DNA of 35,234 nt from a virus. This document shows positions 12,575-20,172 of this stretch, in pieces. The position numbers and the translations under genes are program-made. The notes under the pieces are model-generated. The model was not told the DNA's origin and did not search any database. It saw only the letters and a program-made list of their open reading frames with translations. Where the stretch lies: the IMG/VR virus record IMGVR_UViG_3300035070_003112, positions 1 to 35,234 of that record; one strand, given 5' to 3'. The first letter of the stretch is position 1. Every line of letters starts with the position of its first letter.

Positions 12575-12603
12575 CAACAAATTTTAGATAAAAGTGAAAA
12601 AAA

Positions 12604-12632
12604 TTGATGTGTATTTTCAAAGGCATTATAAT
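12604..12632 (+). promoter_or_regulatory. Repressor promoter, leaderless
   Basis: TTGATG (12604-12609), 17-base spacer, TATAAT (12627-12632). The expected transcription start, about seven bases on, falls at 12639, which is the A of an ATG of the repressor frame. The mRNA would be leaderless, as for lambda cI made from PRM. Confidence 0.7.
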
Positions 12633-12638
12633 ATGATT

Positions 12639-13268
12639 ATGGATATACAATACGACAAGGATAAAGCGGCCAAATTAATCAGGGCTTGGCAAAGCGATGC
12701 AAAGATGCGTGGTGGTGATGTAGCAGATAAAGTGGGCATTTCACATGCGTATTATTCTGACATCCGGAATGCCCACGTAAATGGCAGTATCAAGGTGCTC
12801 ACCAAAATAGCAGATGTGCTGGGCCATAGTTTAAATGAACTGATTGGGATTGAAGCAGCTAAGACGGCTCGACTTGACGAAGCCATAAAGGTTATAGATA
12901 AAAAAAGAGTAGAAATAGACACCCTTTCATTTATTCGAGGCCTATTGGATGAGGAACAATTTGAAAATTTACGAGAATTAACAGATAAGGATTCGCAAGG
13001 ACTCCGCCAGTGGTTGTTATCGTTTATAGAACTATCACCAGACTACAAACGTGTAGTTGAGATATTGATATTTGAACTGTTGCAAGCACAATCACCTAAA
13101 AAGAAGCAAGACTTAATAAAAGAAGAGCGTTCAATCTATGATTCATATACCCGTGACAAACTTGATGAATGGTTTATGGTCGATAAATTCATAGATACCA
13201 CGTATGGGGATAAATCACACGAGGGTGTCAGGAGATTGGATAGGAAGGAAGAAGCGCAGAAAGGATAG
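12639..13268 (+). CDS. HTH repressor of the lysogenic switch
   Basis: 209 residues from ATG 12639, the predicted transcription start. ATG 12633 and GTG 12594 lie in or before the -10 box. N-terminal Cro/CI-type HTH: IRAWQSDAKMRGGDVADKVGISHAYYSDIRNAH, then IKVLTKIADVLGHSLNELIGIEA, typical of the HTH_3 end. The remaining 130 residues are helical and charged (LSFIRGLLDEEQFENLREL, VVEILIFELLQAQSPKKK). I see no S24/LexA-type Ala-Gly cleavage site nor Ser-Lys dyad, so RecA-driven self-cleavage is not expected and induction must work another way. The divergent Cro-like gene and downstream membrane protein and integrase define the lysogeny module. Confidence 0.83.
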   Translation: MDIQYDKDKAAKLIRAWQSDAKMRGGDVADKVGISHAYYSDIRNAHVNGSIKVLTKIADVLGHSLNELIGIEAAKTARLDEAIKVIDKKRVEIDTLSFIRGLLDEEQFENLRELTDKDSQGLRQWLLSFIELSPDYKRVVEILIFELLQAQSPKKKQDLIKEERSIYDSYTRDKLDEWFMVDKFIDTTYGDKSHEGVRRLDRKEEAQKG

Positions 13269-13277
13269 TGGTATTGC

Positions 13278-13451
13278 ATGGAAGCATCACCAGAAACGAT
13301 AGCAGAAATAGAAAGAGGTATTCCTTACTTACAAACAGTTCTCCAGTTGATGATAGTATTGTTGCTTTGGAAGTTAGTAAATACCGTTGTTTGGTTATGT
13401 CAACGACTCGATACAATTTATACATATATAAGAAACAGAGACAATAGATGA
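13278..13451 (+). CDS. Small single-pass membrane protein, 57 aa
   Basis: An ATG nine bases after the repressor stop opens a 57-codon frame on the same strand. Residues about 17-42 form a hydrophobic helix (YLQTVLQLMIVLLLWKLV, then NTVVWLCQ) with an acidic N-terminal end and basic C-terminal tail, so probably N-out/C-in single span. No signal peptide is apparent. Co-transcription with the repressor means it would be made in the lysogen, a typical place for superinfection-exclusion or other prophage-expressed protection proteins; that function is inferred. Its stop codon abuts the tRNA-like segment. Confidence 0.6.
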   Translation: MEASPETIAEIERGIPYLQTVLQLMIVLLLWKLVNTVVWLCQRLDTIYTYIRNRDNR

Positions 13452-13484
13452 GTGGCGCAGCTCGGTAGCGCACTATCTTGGGGT
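13452..13484 (+). pseudogene. tRNA-Pro 5' half (positions 8-38), inverted relative to the attP half
   Basis: Reads as T8 to T38 of a tRNA-Pro(GGG): D-arm GCGC...GCGC with GGTA, then the 5' side of the anticodon stem CTATC, and loop TTGGGGT (13478-13484). The acceptor strand before it does not match (AGATGAG), and the sequence leaves tRNA identity right after the loop. It shares CTTGGGGT with the minus-strand 3' half at 13581-13626, so the two halves meet at the same eight anticodon-loop bases but face each other. Confidence 0.7.
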
Positions 13485-13522
13485 ACCCCGTAGCGACCCC
13501 TATCTTATGCCACAAGTGTAGC

Positions 13523-13573
13523 AAAAAAAAAGCCTTGATTCAATAACCATAACAGGTTAAAAAATCAAGGCTT
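13523..13573 (-). terminator. Intrinsic terminator behind the tRNA-Pro 3' half
   Basis: An 11-bp perfect stem (13530-13540 with 13563-13573, loop 22) followed on the minus strand by a U-run at 13531-13523. It lies seven bases after the CCA end of the tRNA 3' half, so after integration it would terminate the rebuilt host tRNA-Pro transcript. Confidence 0.8.
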
Positions 13574-13580
13574 ATGCTTA

Positions 13581-13626
13581 TGGTCGGAGCGACTGGATTT
13601 GAACCAGCGACCCCTATCACCCCAAG
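13581..13626 (-). other. attP core: 3' 46 bases of a tRNA-Pro(GGG) gene
   Basis: On the minus strand: anticodon loop TTGGGGT, stem GATAG, 5-base variable loop, T arm GCTGG-TTCAAAT-CCAGT, acceptor CGCTCCG, A73 and CCA. All tRNA positions from 31 to 76 are present. Identity to a tRNA starts at the anticodon loop, the usual crossover place of tyrosine integrases, and the integrase gene starts 64 bases away. The phage copy restores the 3' end of the host gene on insertion. Confidence 0.85.
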
Positions 13627-13663
13627 AGCAAAAAAACATACCTAACTTAAGGCGTTGCAATAT

Positions 13664-13673
13664 AGTTATTTAC
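13664..13673. promoter_or_regulatory. Second copy of the candidate operator, before the integrase
   Basis: AGTTATTTAC, the reverse complement of 12552-12561, overlaps a weak -10-like TATAGT (13661-13666) 16 bases before the integrase start. It suggests the switch regulators also control the integrase. Confidence 0.35.
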
Positions 13674-13689
13674 AAAAAAGGCGATCTCA

Positions 13690-14568
13690 GTGGTCACTAT
13701 ACATACCGCAGTTCAGATGTTCATACACGATCGCGTTTTGCGTGGTATGGCAGATGCCACAATAGAGGGCTATGACTCCCTGCTCAATAGGATGGTCGAT
13801 AGCATTGGCAAAGGCGTGTATTTAGAAGATGCTCCAATTTTGGAGTATTGTTATGACCTCGCAAAACGTGGCAATGCAAAATCTACCCTATGGAACTATC
13901 TCAAGCAAATACGTGCGTGGCACTCGTGGTGTGTGGAGAGTGAGTTGTGCAAGCCTATTAACATCCCGAAGATGAAACAGCCCAAGTCACAAATACGGCC
14001 CTTATCAATAAAGCAGGTCCGTGCTGTGATCAACTCGTTTGATACTTCTACATACCTCGGCCTACGCAATCAAATGATGACGCGGATGATGTTTACTATG
14101 GGTTTGCGTGTTGGCGAGTGTATCAGGATGCGCCTGGGTGATGTCGATTTGGCGAACAGAAAAGCGCTCATACGTGGCAAGGGTGACAAAGATGCACTCT
14201 TGCCTATACCCAAAAAAACATCCAAGCACCTATGGGATTACATTGTCTTGCGTGAAGCCAGGACAAATGCGCAGTGTGACCGGGTATTCTTAAATCGCAA
14301 TGGTGAAGCAATGACACGAAACGGTGTCAAGATCGTATTCAACAGGCACCTACAAAAAAAGTTTAAATTTGAAGGTGTGCGATTATCCGCGCACACCTTC
14401 AGGCACTCTTTTGCTGTGGCATTTTTACAGCAAGGTGGTGGCAATGTTTTCGAGCTCCAACAACTGCTGCGCCACGAAGATTTAGATATGACACGTAAAT
14501 ATGTATTTTTAGCACAGGCCGATCTTATGAATGCTATGGATCGATCTGGACCAGACAGCCTGATATAA
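13690..14568 (+). CDS. int: Tyrosine integrase
   Basis: 292 residues with GTG start at 13690 (AAGG eight bases upstream). N-terminal SAM-like core-binding domain (about 1-95), then the catalytic domain with all signature residues: R140 (MGLRVGE), K165 (GKGDK), H235-x2-R238 (HTFRHSF), H262 (LLRHEDLDM) and nucleophile Y271 (TRKYVF). It inserts and excises the phage genome at the tRNA-Pro attP just upstream. Short for a lambda-type integrase and without an obvious extra arm-binding domain, closer to XerC/D-like phage enzymes in size. The only other rightward gene besides the repressor and membrane protein. No excisionase is recognised. Confidence 0.95.
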   Translation: MVTIHTAVQMFIHDRVLRGMADATIEGYDSLLNRMVDSIGKGVYLEDAPILEYCYDLAKRGNAKSTLWNYLKQIRAWHSWCVESELCKPINIPKMKQPKSQIRPLSIKQVRAVINSFDTSTYLGLRNQMMTRMMFTMGLRVGECIRMRLGDVDLANRKALIRGKGDKDALLPIPKKTSKHLWDYIVLREARTNAQCDRVFLNRNGEAMTRNGVKIVFNRHLQKKFKFEGVRLSAHTFRHSFAVAFLQQGGGNVFELQQLLRHEDLDMTRKYVFLAQADLMNAMDRSGPDSLI

Positions 14569-14572
14569 AAAA

Positions 14573-14634
14573 CGCCAGCACCCGGAGGCACTGGCGCTGG
14601 GCACAGCGAAGGAAAAGCGAAGGGGCACTGTGCC
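14573..14634. terminator. Hairpins between convergent integrase and late operon
   Basis: Two stems in the 67-bp gap: CGCCAG/CTGGCG (14573-14578 with 14591-14596) and GGCACAG/CTGTGCC (14600-14606 with 14628-14634). No clear U-tract, so termination at this convergent border is inferred from position. Confidence 0.45.
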
Positions 14635-14635
14635 A

Positions 14636-16741
14636 TTATCGCTGTATTCTGCTAATATATGGATTGCCTTTTCCTCTGCGCTTTTTCATCTTCTTCGACT
14701 CTTCACGCAATGCCCGATTAACAGCTTCTGCAACACTCATAGTGGATAGAGCAGCATTTGTCACTTTATGCTTGGTAGTTAGATTGTCGCGCAAATTATC
14801 AAGCTGTTTGACCATATCACCAGCAAGTTTCTCTGTGGCACCCAAACGATAGAAGAAATTGCCCACTGCTCGTGGATTATCAATGGTCACTGACGATAGC
14901 ATACGCCCAACAGCAGAGCCAGCAGAGGCACCTACAAGTGCACCAACATCGCCAAAACCTGCCGCGTGTGCCAATCCAGCACCTACAGCTGCACCGGTGC
15001 CAAAACCACCTGCACCACTTGTGGCCATTGCACGTGCGATGCCTTGTGGTACAAGATCACGCAACTGGATAGCGGCCAGTTCTGTGCTCAAATTACTTGC
15101 ACTGCCAGTTTCTTCTATCAGCGCAGTTTTGAGATCGCCCTGCACATCTGCAAGTTTTCTACCCTCAGATGGGATACCTCGATCTATAGCCATTTCCAAT
15201 AGTTTTTCTTTTGGCATTGCCGCCAGATCATAGCCTGCCTGCTTTAATTGGGAGACTTCTATAATATTGTCGATCTCTTCGACAAGTGCACGATTATAGG
15301 CATTGCTATCGCTCAACCTCTCATTCATCGCATTGCCTATGCGTGTGAGCGTTTTTGTGTTTATAGGCTTGATATTGCCTTCGATGCCGATAAAGTCGAG
15401 AGGACCACGTTGCGGAGTAATACCTAACGCCTTTTCTGTTTCTTCTAAAAACTGCTTCATCTGAGCATATCGCTCTGCTCTGAAGTTATAGCCATCGATC
15501 TTGTTTCCCAATTCATCACGTATTTTTTGCCGCATACCCTGCACAACAGCGTTTACACCAGCATAGTTTGACGAATTGGGCCCACGCTCTACTATCTCGT
15601 CAAGTTGTTGGATCGCTAAATGTGATCCATCGATAGAAGCATCACCCCAATCCTTCATCAACGCAAACGCCTGCCTAATGCGCTCTTGTTTGGCACGTGC
15701 TGGCCCAGTATCACCTGCCCATCGTGTCTTACCAAAGTCTAATTCTATCGTTTGTGTGCCATCAGAATTGACCCTGCGGTCGATTTTGATTCCCCACGTA
15801 TCTTCAAGGTCTTTAGCAATCTCTTTGCGCACATCTACAGGATTTACTGGGTTATCTGAGTCTTTAAATTTTAACCTTGCCGTATCTTCTCTGAATCGCT
15901 CGGCCATCGTAGACTTGCCTGCTTGTATACCACGCTCATAGTCAAGCACCAGGTCCGACATGTCTTTATTACTCTTCAATGTCTCTCTAAATGCTTGCGC
16001 TTGCCCACCGCCGGCTTTACCAGCCTCACGTGCAGCACTTACTCGTAGGGCACCCACACCAGATCGCAAACCTGCTTTTGACTCCATAAAGTCAGACAGT
16101 AGCGATAGGCCCTTTTTGCCACCCTTGCTGACTGCTGTTACTGCAATTTCTGCAGGGTCTACATATTTCAAAAATTTAGCCGCTTTCCCTACATTGCCCA
16201 TACGTGCCAACATTGCAGGCTTTGTAACCGCAGAGAGGTCCAAAATACCACCCACGGGATCCTCTTGTAACGTGCCGGCCGGATCTCTCAGCATACGTGT
16301 TAATTGCTTGCTCAGTTCTTTTGCTATCGCAGCATCCTCTGTTTCTTCTCCCTGAGCAATATCTACAGCCCCTTTTACGCCAGATTTGATAAGTCCGATC
16401 GTTTGCAATGGTGATGTAACCGACTCTACACCACTGACTACTACATCACTCAAACTGCCTGGTATATTACCAATCGCTGTTGATGGCTCAAACGGTGGCT
16501 GCACAGATTCTTGAAAAGATGTTTCACCAGTAAGTGTGTTAAAAATACCCTCTGGTGTGAGTCTACCTTGTGGCCGTGATCCAAATCCTTGTCCTGTTTG
16601 CCCCATTTGAGGATCTACAGGTTGCTCTTGTGGTATACCAAGCGCCAAAGCACGCTCTTCCACTGTCATCGGTGCCTGCTCATTGTCTGGCGATACCGTA
16701 ATACCTGCAAGTGCTTTTTCTTCTGGCGTCAAGCCTGCCAT
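14636..16741 (-). CDS. Putative internal/ejection virion protein, 701 aa
   Basis: The last gene of the late transcript. The N-terminal third is flexible and rich in Pro, Gln and Gly, the centre is helical and charged (for example ERYAQMKQFLEETEKALGI), and residues about 560-620 hold a Gly/Ala-rich amphipathic stretch (ATSGAGGFGTGAAVGAGLA, then ALVGASAGSAVGRML) of glycine-zipper type. The C-terminal tail is very basic. Size, position after the tail genes and membrane-active glycine zippers fit podovirus ejection proteins, which leave the head and form a channel across the host envelope. No lytic transglycosylase motif is seen. Assignment by context. Confidence 0.55.
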   Translation of the reverse strand: MAGLTPEEKALAGITVSPDNEQAPMTVEERALALGIPQEQPVDPQMGQTGQGFGSRPQGRLTPEGIFNTLTGETSFQESVQPPFEPSTAIGNIPGSLSDVVVSGVESVTSPLQTIGLIKSGVKGAVDIAQGEETEDAAIAKELSKQLTRMLRDPAGTLQEDPVGGILDLSAVTKPAMLARMGNVGKAAKFLKYVDPAEIAVTAVSKGGKKGLSLLSDFMESKAGLRSGVGALRVSAAREAGKAGGGQAQAFRETLKSNKDMSDLVLDYERGIQAGKSTMAERFREDTARLKFKDSDNPVNPVDVRKEIAKDLEDTWGIKIDRRVNSDGTQTIELDFGKTRWAGDTGPARAKQERIRQAFALMKDWGDASIDGSHLAIQQLDEIVERGPNSSNYAGVNAVVQGMRQKIRDELGNKIDGYNFRAERYAQMKQFLEETEKALGITPQRGPLDFIGIEGNIKPINTKTLTRIGNAMNERLSDSNAYNRALVEEIDNIIEVSQLKQAGYDLAAMPKEKLLEMAIDRGIPSEGRKLADVQGDLKTALIEETGSASNLSTELAAIQLRDLVPQGIARAMATSGAGGFGTGAAVGAGLAHAAGFGDVGALVGASAGSAVGRMLSSVTIDNPRAVGNFFYRLGATEKLAGDMVKQLDNLRDNLTTKHKVTNAALSTMSVAEAVNRALREESKKMKKRRGKGNPYISRIQR

Positions 16742-16751
16742 ATATCACTCC

Positions 16752-18131
16752 TTAAAATATCAGACCACGTGCTATTCTACGCCGAAACTCAGTCAAAATA
16801 TCTGCTGGTGGGTTATCAGGATCTTTTGCTAATATCTGCTTGATTTTATCGTTTGTCATCCGCTTAGGATCTGCTTCTACATATGTCACTGGCCCGTTTT
16901 CATATGCGTTCTCGATCGTATTTAACGCGGCCTGCCTTTGCACGTCTAATGATACCAACAGATTCTCTTTAGATCCTCTGGTATTGCCAAACAAAGAGTT
17001 ATAAAACTGTTCTTCGCTCATACTCATCGCAGCGCCGGTTCTGTTACGCACCAACAGATCAAAAGCATTTTTCAGTGATGAGAAGAACGCCTGTTGCTCT
17101 GGCTCTAATGCTCCACTATTCAACTTCGCAGTTAATTCCGTCAACGCACCAGGCACAAGGCCCAAATTATCTTGCACCACTGGATTATCTAACAGAGCAT
17201 CAACAGCATCAACAGCATCCAAAAAAGCCTCTTGCTTCAACACCTCAGTCTGCATTGGTCCACTAAAGTTTTCAAAAGCACGTTTTCTGGCAGGCACTTC
17301 AAAAAGTGTAAATATTTTTGCTTTTGACTCTGCCTCTTGAGGCGTCCACTCAATGCCATTGGCTTTTGCTTGCAATTGTGCCTGCTCCAAAGCACCAGCA
17401 ACATCCAACTCCGCGCCTACCAACTTATCAGTAATAGATGCTACCGCCGTGTTATATTTTGAAATTGCCTGACGTGGTGTTTCTGTCACCCTGTTTTTAT
17501 ATGCCTCCGTCAATTCTCCAGTTTCTGGATCACCAATCATCACTGTTGTGGCGCCATTGGCGTCTTTTATTTGGATAAATTGGCCTTTTTGCTTGCCTAC
17601 CTGCATTTGTTCTTGTGTGCCGTCGGGATTTACTTTTAAAACGACATTGCCACTTTGAAAATACTTCGGCGTGCCTCCCGTTTTCGCTGCTCGCTGTTGT
17701 GCTGTTTGTGCCTGTATTTGTGCAGTCTCCGCTTGTGTTTTTGCAATCTGATTTTTTGCATCGAGGGCAGACTGTTCGCGTGCCACTTTTGCCAGCCGTT
17801 GCTCTTCTTCTGCTTTGCCCTTCGTAAACGAGCTACCTACTTGTGCGCCCAACATAGCACCTTGACCACCACCGGCCAGTGCACCGATGGCAGCACCTCC
17901 CAATGTAGGTGCCATCGCCTTTGCAAAGTCGATCAGACCATCTCTAAATCGTGGCACGCCCTTCTCGTCGGGAACACTGTCATTAGGTGATTGTGACGTA
18001 TCTACTGGCGTTTGTGGCCCTGTAGCAATAGGTGGCGGTGTCGTTGTCTGTATCGGTCGCTGCCCACTTATACCCTGACGGATGAGCATGTCCAACGGTT
18101 CCGGTAATATTGATCGTATTCCAAGTGCCAT
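16752..18131 (-). CDS. Putative internal/ejection virion protein with glycine zipper, 459 aa
   Basis: Proline/threonine-rich N-terminal linker (residues about 20-55), then a glycine-zipper hydrophobic segment (LGGAAIGALAGGGQGAMLG, about residues 77-95), then a long coiled coil rich in Ala, Gln and Lys (NQIAKTQAETAQIQAQTAQQ). The remainder is helical and globular with MSMSEEQFYNSLFGN. This combination of a zipper and coiled coil fits an ejection protein acting with its two neighbours. No enzyme motif is seen. Confidence 0.5.
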   Translation of the reverse strand: MALGIRSILPEPLDMLIRQGISGQRPIQTTTPPPIATGPQTPVDTSQSPNDSVPDEKGVPRFRDGLIDFAKAMAPTLGGAAIGALAGGGQGAMLGAQVGSSFTKGKAEEEQRLAKVAREQSALDAKNQIAKTQAETAQIQAQTAQQRAAKTGGTPKYFQSGNVVLKVNPDGTQEQMQVGKQKGQFIQIKDANGATTVMIGDPETGELTEAYKNRVTETPRQAISKYNTAVASITDKLVGAELDVAGALEQAQLQAKANGIEWTPQEAESKAKIFTLFEVPARKRAFENFSGPMQTEVLKQEAFLDAVDAVDALLDNPVVQDNLGLVPGALTELTAKLNSGALEPEQQAFFSSLKNAFDLLVRNRTGAAMSMSEEQFYNSLFGNTRGSKENLLVSLDVQRQAALNTIENAYENGPVTYVEADPKRMTNDKIKQILAKDPDNPPADILTEFRRRIARGLIF

Positions 18132-18148
18132 TGATAAACTCCTCTTTA

Positions 18149-20167
18149 TTACAATCTAAACCCACTCGTTTGCCCACCACCACTGCCAACGCTAAAATTA
18201 AACCCGCTGGTAGGAACATTGCTAAAGTCTGTCTGCCCAGGATTGTTTCTGTTGCCACCAAATACGGTGCCTGCAGTGTTTGCAATGCTTCCTACAAAGG
18301 CCAATAATGTTTGAAGCTCTTGAGCATCCAATTTCTGCAAGTCTAAGTCCAACTTCTGAGCCAGAGCATCTATATCAAAATTCATTTTCTCATTAAACTG
18401 GCGTTTTTGCTCAACAAATTGATCACGCTCTAAACTTGTAACAGGAACAGGAACAGGTTGGCCGTTTGCGTTTAGGCCCCACTTGTGCTTAATAGATCCA
18501 TCATCGTTAAATACAAGACCAGTAGTAAGCGAGTTAAATTCTCGTTTTGCCTGCCCAAACTGCTCGTCAAACTGCCGTGTGGCTTCAGCAAGCCGTGTTT
18601 CCTCAATACCGAAGGCTTGTGCAGCCTCACGAGATGACGCATCCAACTGTTGCTGTGCCAGCGTGCGTCGGCCATCTTCTGGTACAAACTGACGAATACC
18701 ATTGCCCAAGTCAGCACTTTGGCTTGCCAATGCGATAAAGTCTGGAAACTCAAAAACACCATTGCCGTCAATGTCAAACTCTGGTCTAAAGTCTGGATCG
18801 CCAGCTGCTGCACCTATTCGCTGTGTTTCCAATTCTTCAGGTTTAAACGTCACTGAAGGCCCACCACCAAAAAGCTCTGCCTCAGAGAGTCCAAACTGGC
18901 GTGCAAATTCACTGGCACGTTGCCCCAATTCCGCGTTAAATTGCGTATCTTGCTGTCTGAGCTGTTGCAATGCTATTGTTTCACCACCAGCGTCTGTGCC
19001 TGTCAATCCCAATCGTTGCAGTGCGTTGGATTCTTGACGCGCCAAACGTTGCTCTTCTAATGTTTGCGCAAACTGCTGGCCGCGTTGTTGAAACTCTGCA
19101 CCGGCCAATCCCAACTGCCCACGTTGTATCTCTGCATTAAGTGCTTGGGTCGCTTCTGCAATACCCAAATTCCCTAAGCTGACTTGCTCTTGTAAGTCTT
19201 GAGCCCGACCACGCAAAGCAGCATCAGAACTTTGCGCAGCTTCTGCTAACGATTGAGCACGCCCGGCCAGTGTGTCTTGGCCTGCAATCTGGCCAAGTGC
19301 CTGCTGTTGTGCAAACTGTTGCCCAATGTCAAACTGCCTGCCCTGCTCTGCTAATTGTTGTTGTGACAATCCTAATTGACCGCGCTGGACCTCCGCATTA
19401 AGCAGCTGGTTAGCTTGGTCGATATTCAAATTACCCAAGCTAACCTGTTCTTGCAATCGTTGGGCCTGTTGCCGCAAGTTTATATCTGCGCTCTGTGCTG
19501 CCTCTGCCAGATCGATCTGGCGTGTTGTAGCCCCTCGCGCAAATGCACCTGCACGCTCTGACTCAGTTTGTGCACGCTGTCCGAGCCCTATTTGATTTGC
19601 TAACTGACGAGACGCCAACGTATCAACACCGCCGATCTGGCCCAATTGTGATGCGTCAAACTGTCTGGCCTGCTCTGCCTGTCCACTCTCAAACTGTACT
19701 TGATTTTGCAGCGCACCGAGCCCCTGCAATCCTAATTGTGCAGCGTTTAAATTCAAGCCTTGCTGTTGGCCTTGTAATCCCTGCAATGCTCCTAAATTGG
19801 CGCGTGATTCTTGGCCACCACGCAAAGACAGCTCACTCTCAAGCGCTGCTAAGTTGCCAAGCCTGGCACCTTCAATAGCAGAGAATGGCCGTATTGCTGC
19901 ACCCGTTTTTATGCCAGACGGATCGAGCGCAAATGTGCGTGCAATATTCTCTCTGGATTGCTGTGCTTGTTGCTCTAATAGGTTTGTGCGTGCATTGCGT
20001 TCTGCATCGGCATTAAAAGCACCCAAAGATCCACTGAGCGTATCAATTTGTGATTGTAGTGCATCGTTGTTGCCCAATATAGATTTGCGTTGCTCCTCGT
20101 CAAAAGGATCTGCCAGCTTTTTACGCAAAGTGTTTTTTAATGTTGGAGTTGTGGTGTTTAGTGGCAT
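18149..20167 (-). CDS. Gln-rich repetitive virion protein with dockerin-like Ca loop, 672 aa
   Basis: Residues 55-430 are an extended Gln/Ala/Leu-rich helical repeat region, including two copies of a roughly 60-residue unit (about 220-280 and 307-366, both with LQEQVSLGNL and NAEVQRGQLGL/NAEIQRGQLGL). Residues 465-476 (DIDGNGVFEFPD, inside PEFDIDGNGVFEFPDF) match a dockerin/EF-hand loop D-x-D-x-N-G-x5-D. The C-terminal part has another helical region and a Gly/Ser/Asn-rich tail. It is the third member of the putative ejection-protein set and lies next to the endolysin gene. Ribosome spacing to the endolysin stop is tight (five bases). Calcium binding is inferred from the motif. Confidence 0.55.
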   Translation of the reverse strand: MPLNTTTPTLKNTLRKKLADPFDEEQRKSILGNNDALQSQIDTLSGSLGAFNADAERNARTNLLEQQAQQSRENIARTFALDPSGIKTGAAIRPFSAIEGARLGNLAALESELSLRGGQESRANLGALQGLQGQQQGLNLNAAQLGLQGLGALQNQVQFESGQAEQARQFDASQLGQIGGVDTLASRQLANQIGLGQRAQTESERAGAFARGATTRQIDLAEAAQSADINLRQQAQRLQEQVSLGNLNIDQANQLLNAEVQRGQLGLSQQQLAEQGRQFDIGQQFAQQQALGQIAGQDTLAGRAQSLAEAAQSSDAALRGRAQDLQEQVSLGNLGIAEATQALNAEIQRGQLGLAGAEFQQRGQQFAQTLEEQRLARQESNALQRLGLTGTDAGGETIALQQLRQQDTQFNAELGQRASEFARQFGLSEAELFGGGPSVTFKPEELETQRIGAAAGDPDFRPEFDIDGNGVFEFPDFIALASQSADLGNGIRQFVPEDGRRTLAQQQLDASSREAAQAFGIEETRLAEATRQFDEQFGQAKREFNSLTTGLVFNDDGSIKHKWGLNANGQPVPVPVTSLERDQFVEQKRQFNEKMNFDIDALAQKLDLDLQKLDAQELQTLLAFVGSIANTAGTVFGGNRNNPGQTDFSNVPTSGFNFSVGSGGGQTSGFRL
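19070..19510 (-). repeat. Tandem-like internal duplication in the Gln-rich protein gene
   Basis: DNA for residues 220-280 (19510-19328) and 307-366 (19249-19070) encodes near-identical 60-residue units 87 codons apart. The two copies differ at many silent sites, so the duplication is old and selected at protein level. Confidence 0.7.
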
Positions 20168-20172
20168 ATTAC

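Noticed and set aside
12639-13268. LexA/S24-type self-cleaving repressor
   Set aside because: No Ala-Gly cleavage site or Ser-Lys catalytic pair is visible in the C-terminal part.
13485-13489. GGGGTACCCC (13480-13489) as a regulatory palindrome
   Set aside because: It is explained by the tRNA loop end meeting an ACCCC run; a hairpin with no loop is impossible, and there is no second copy.
13452-13626. A complete functional tRNA gene
   Set aside because: The two halves are on opposite strands and the 5' acceptor strand pairs with only three of seven 3' acceptor bases.
18149-20167. Repeated short DNA motifs as a CRISPR array
   Set aside because: The repeats are degenerate, without constant spacers, and encode Gln-rich helical protein repeats.
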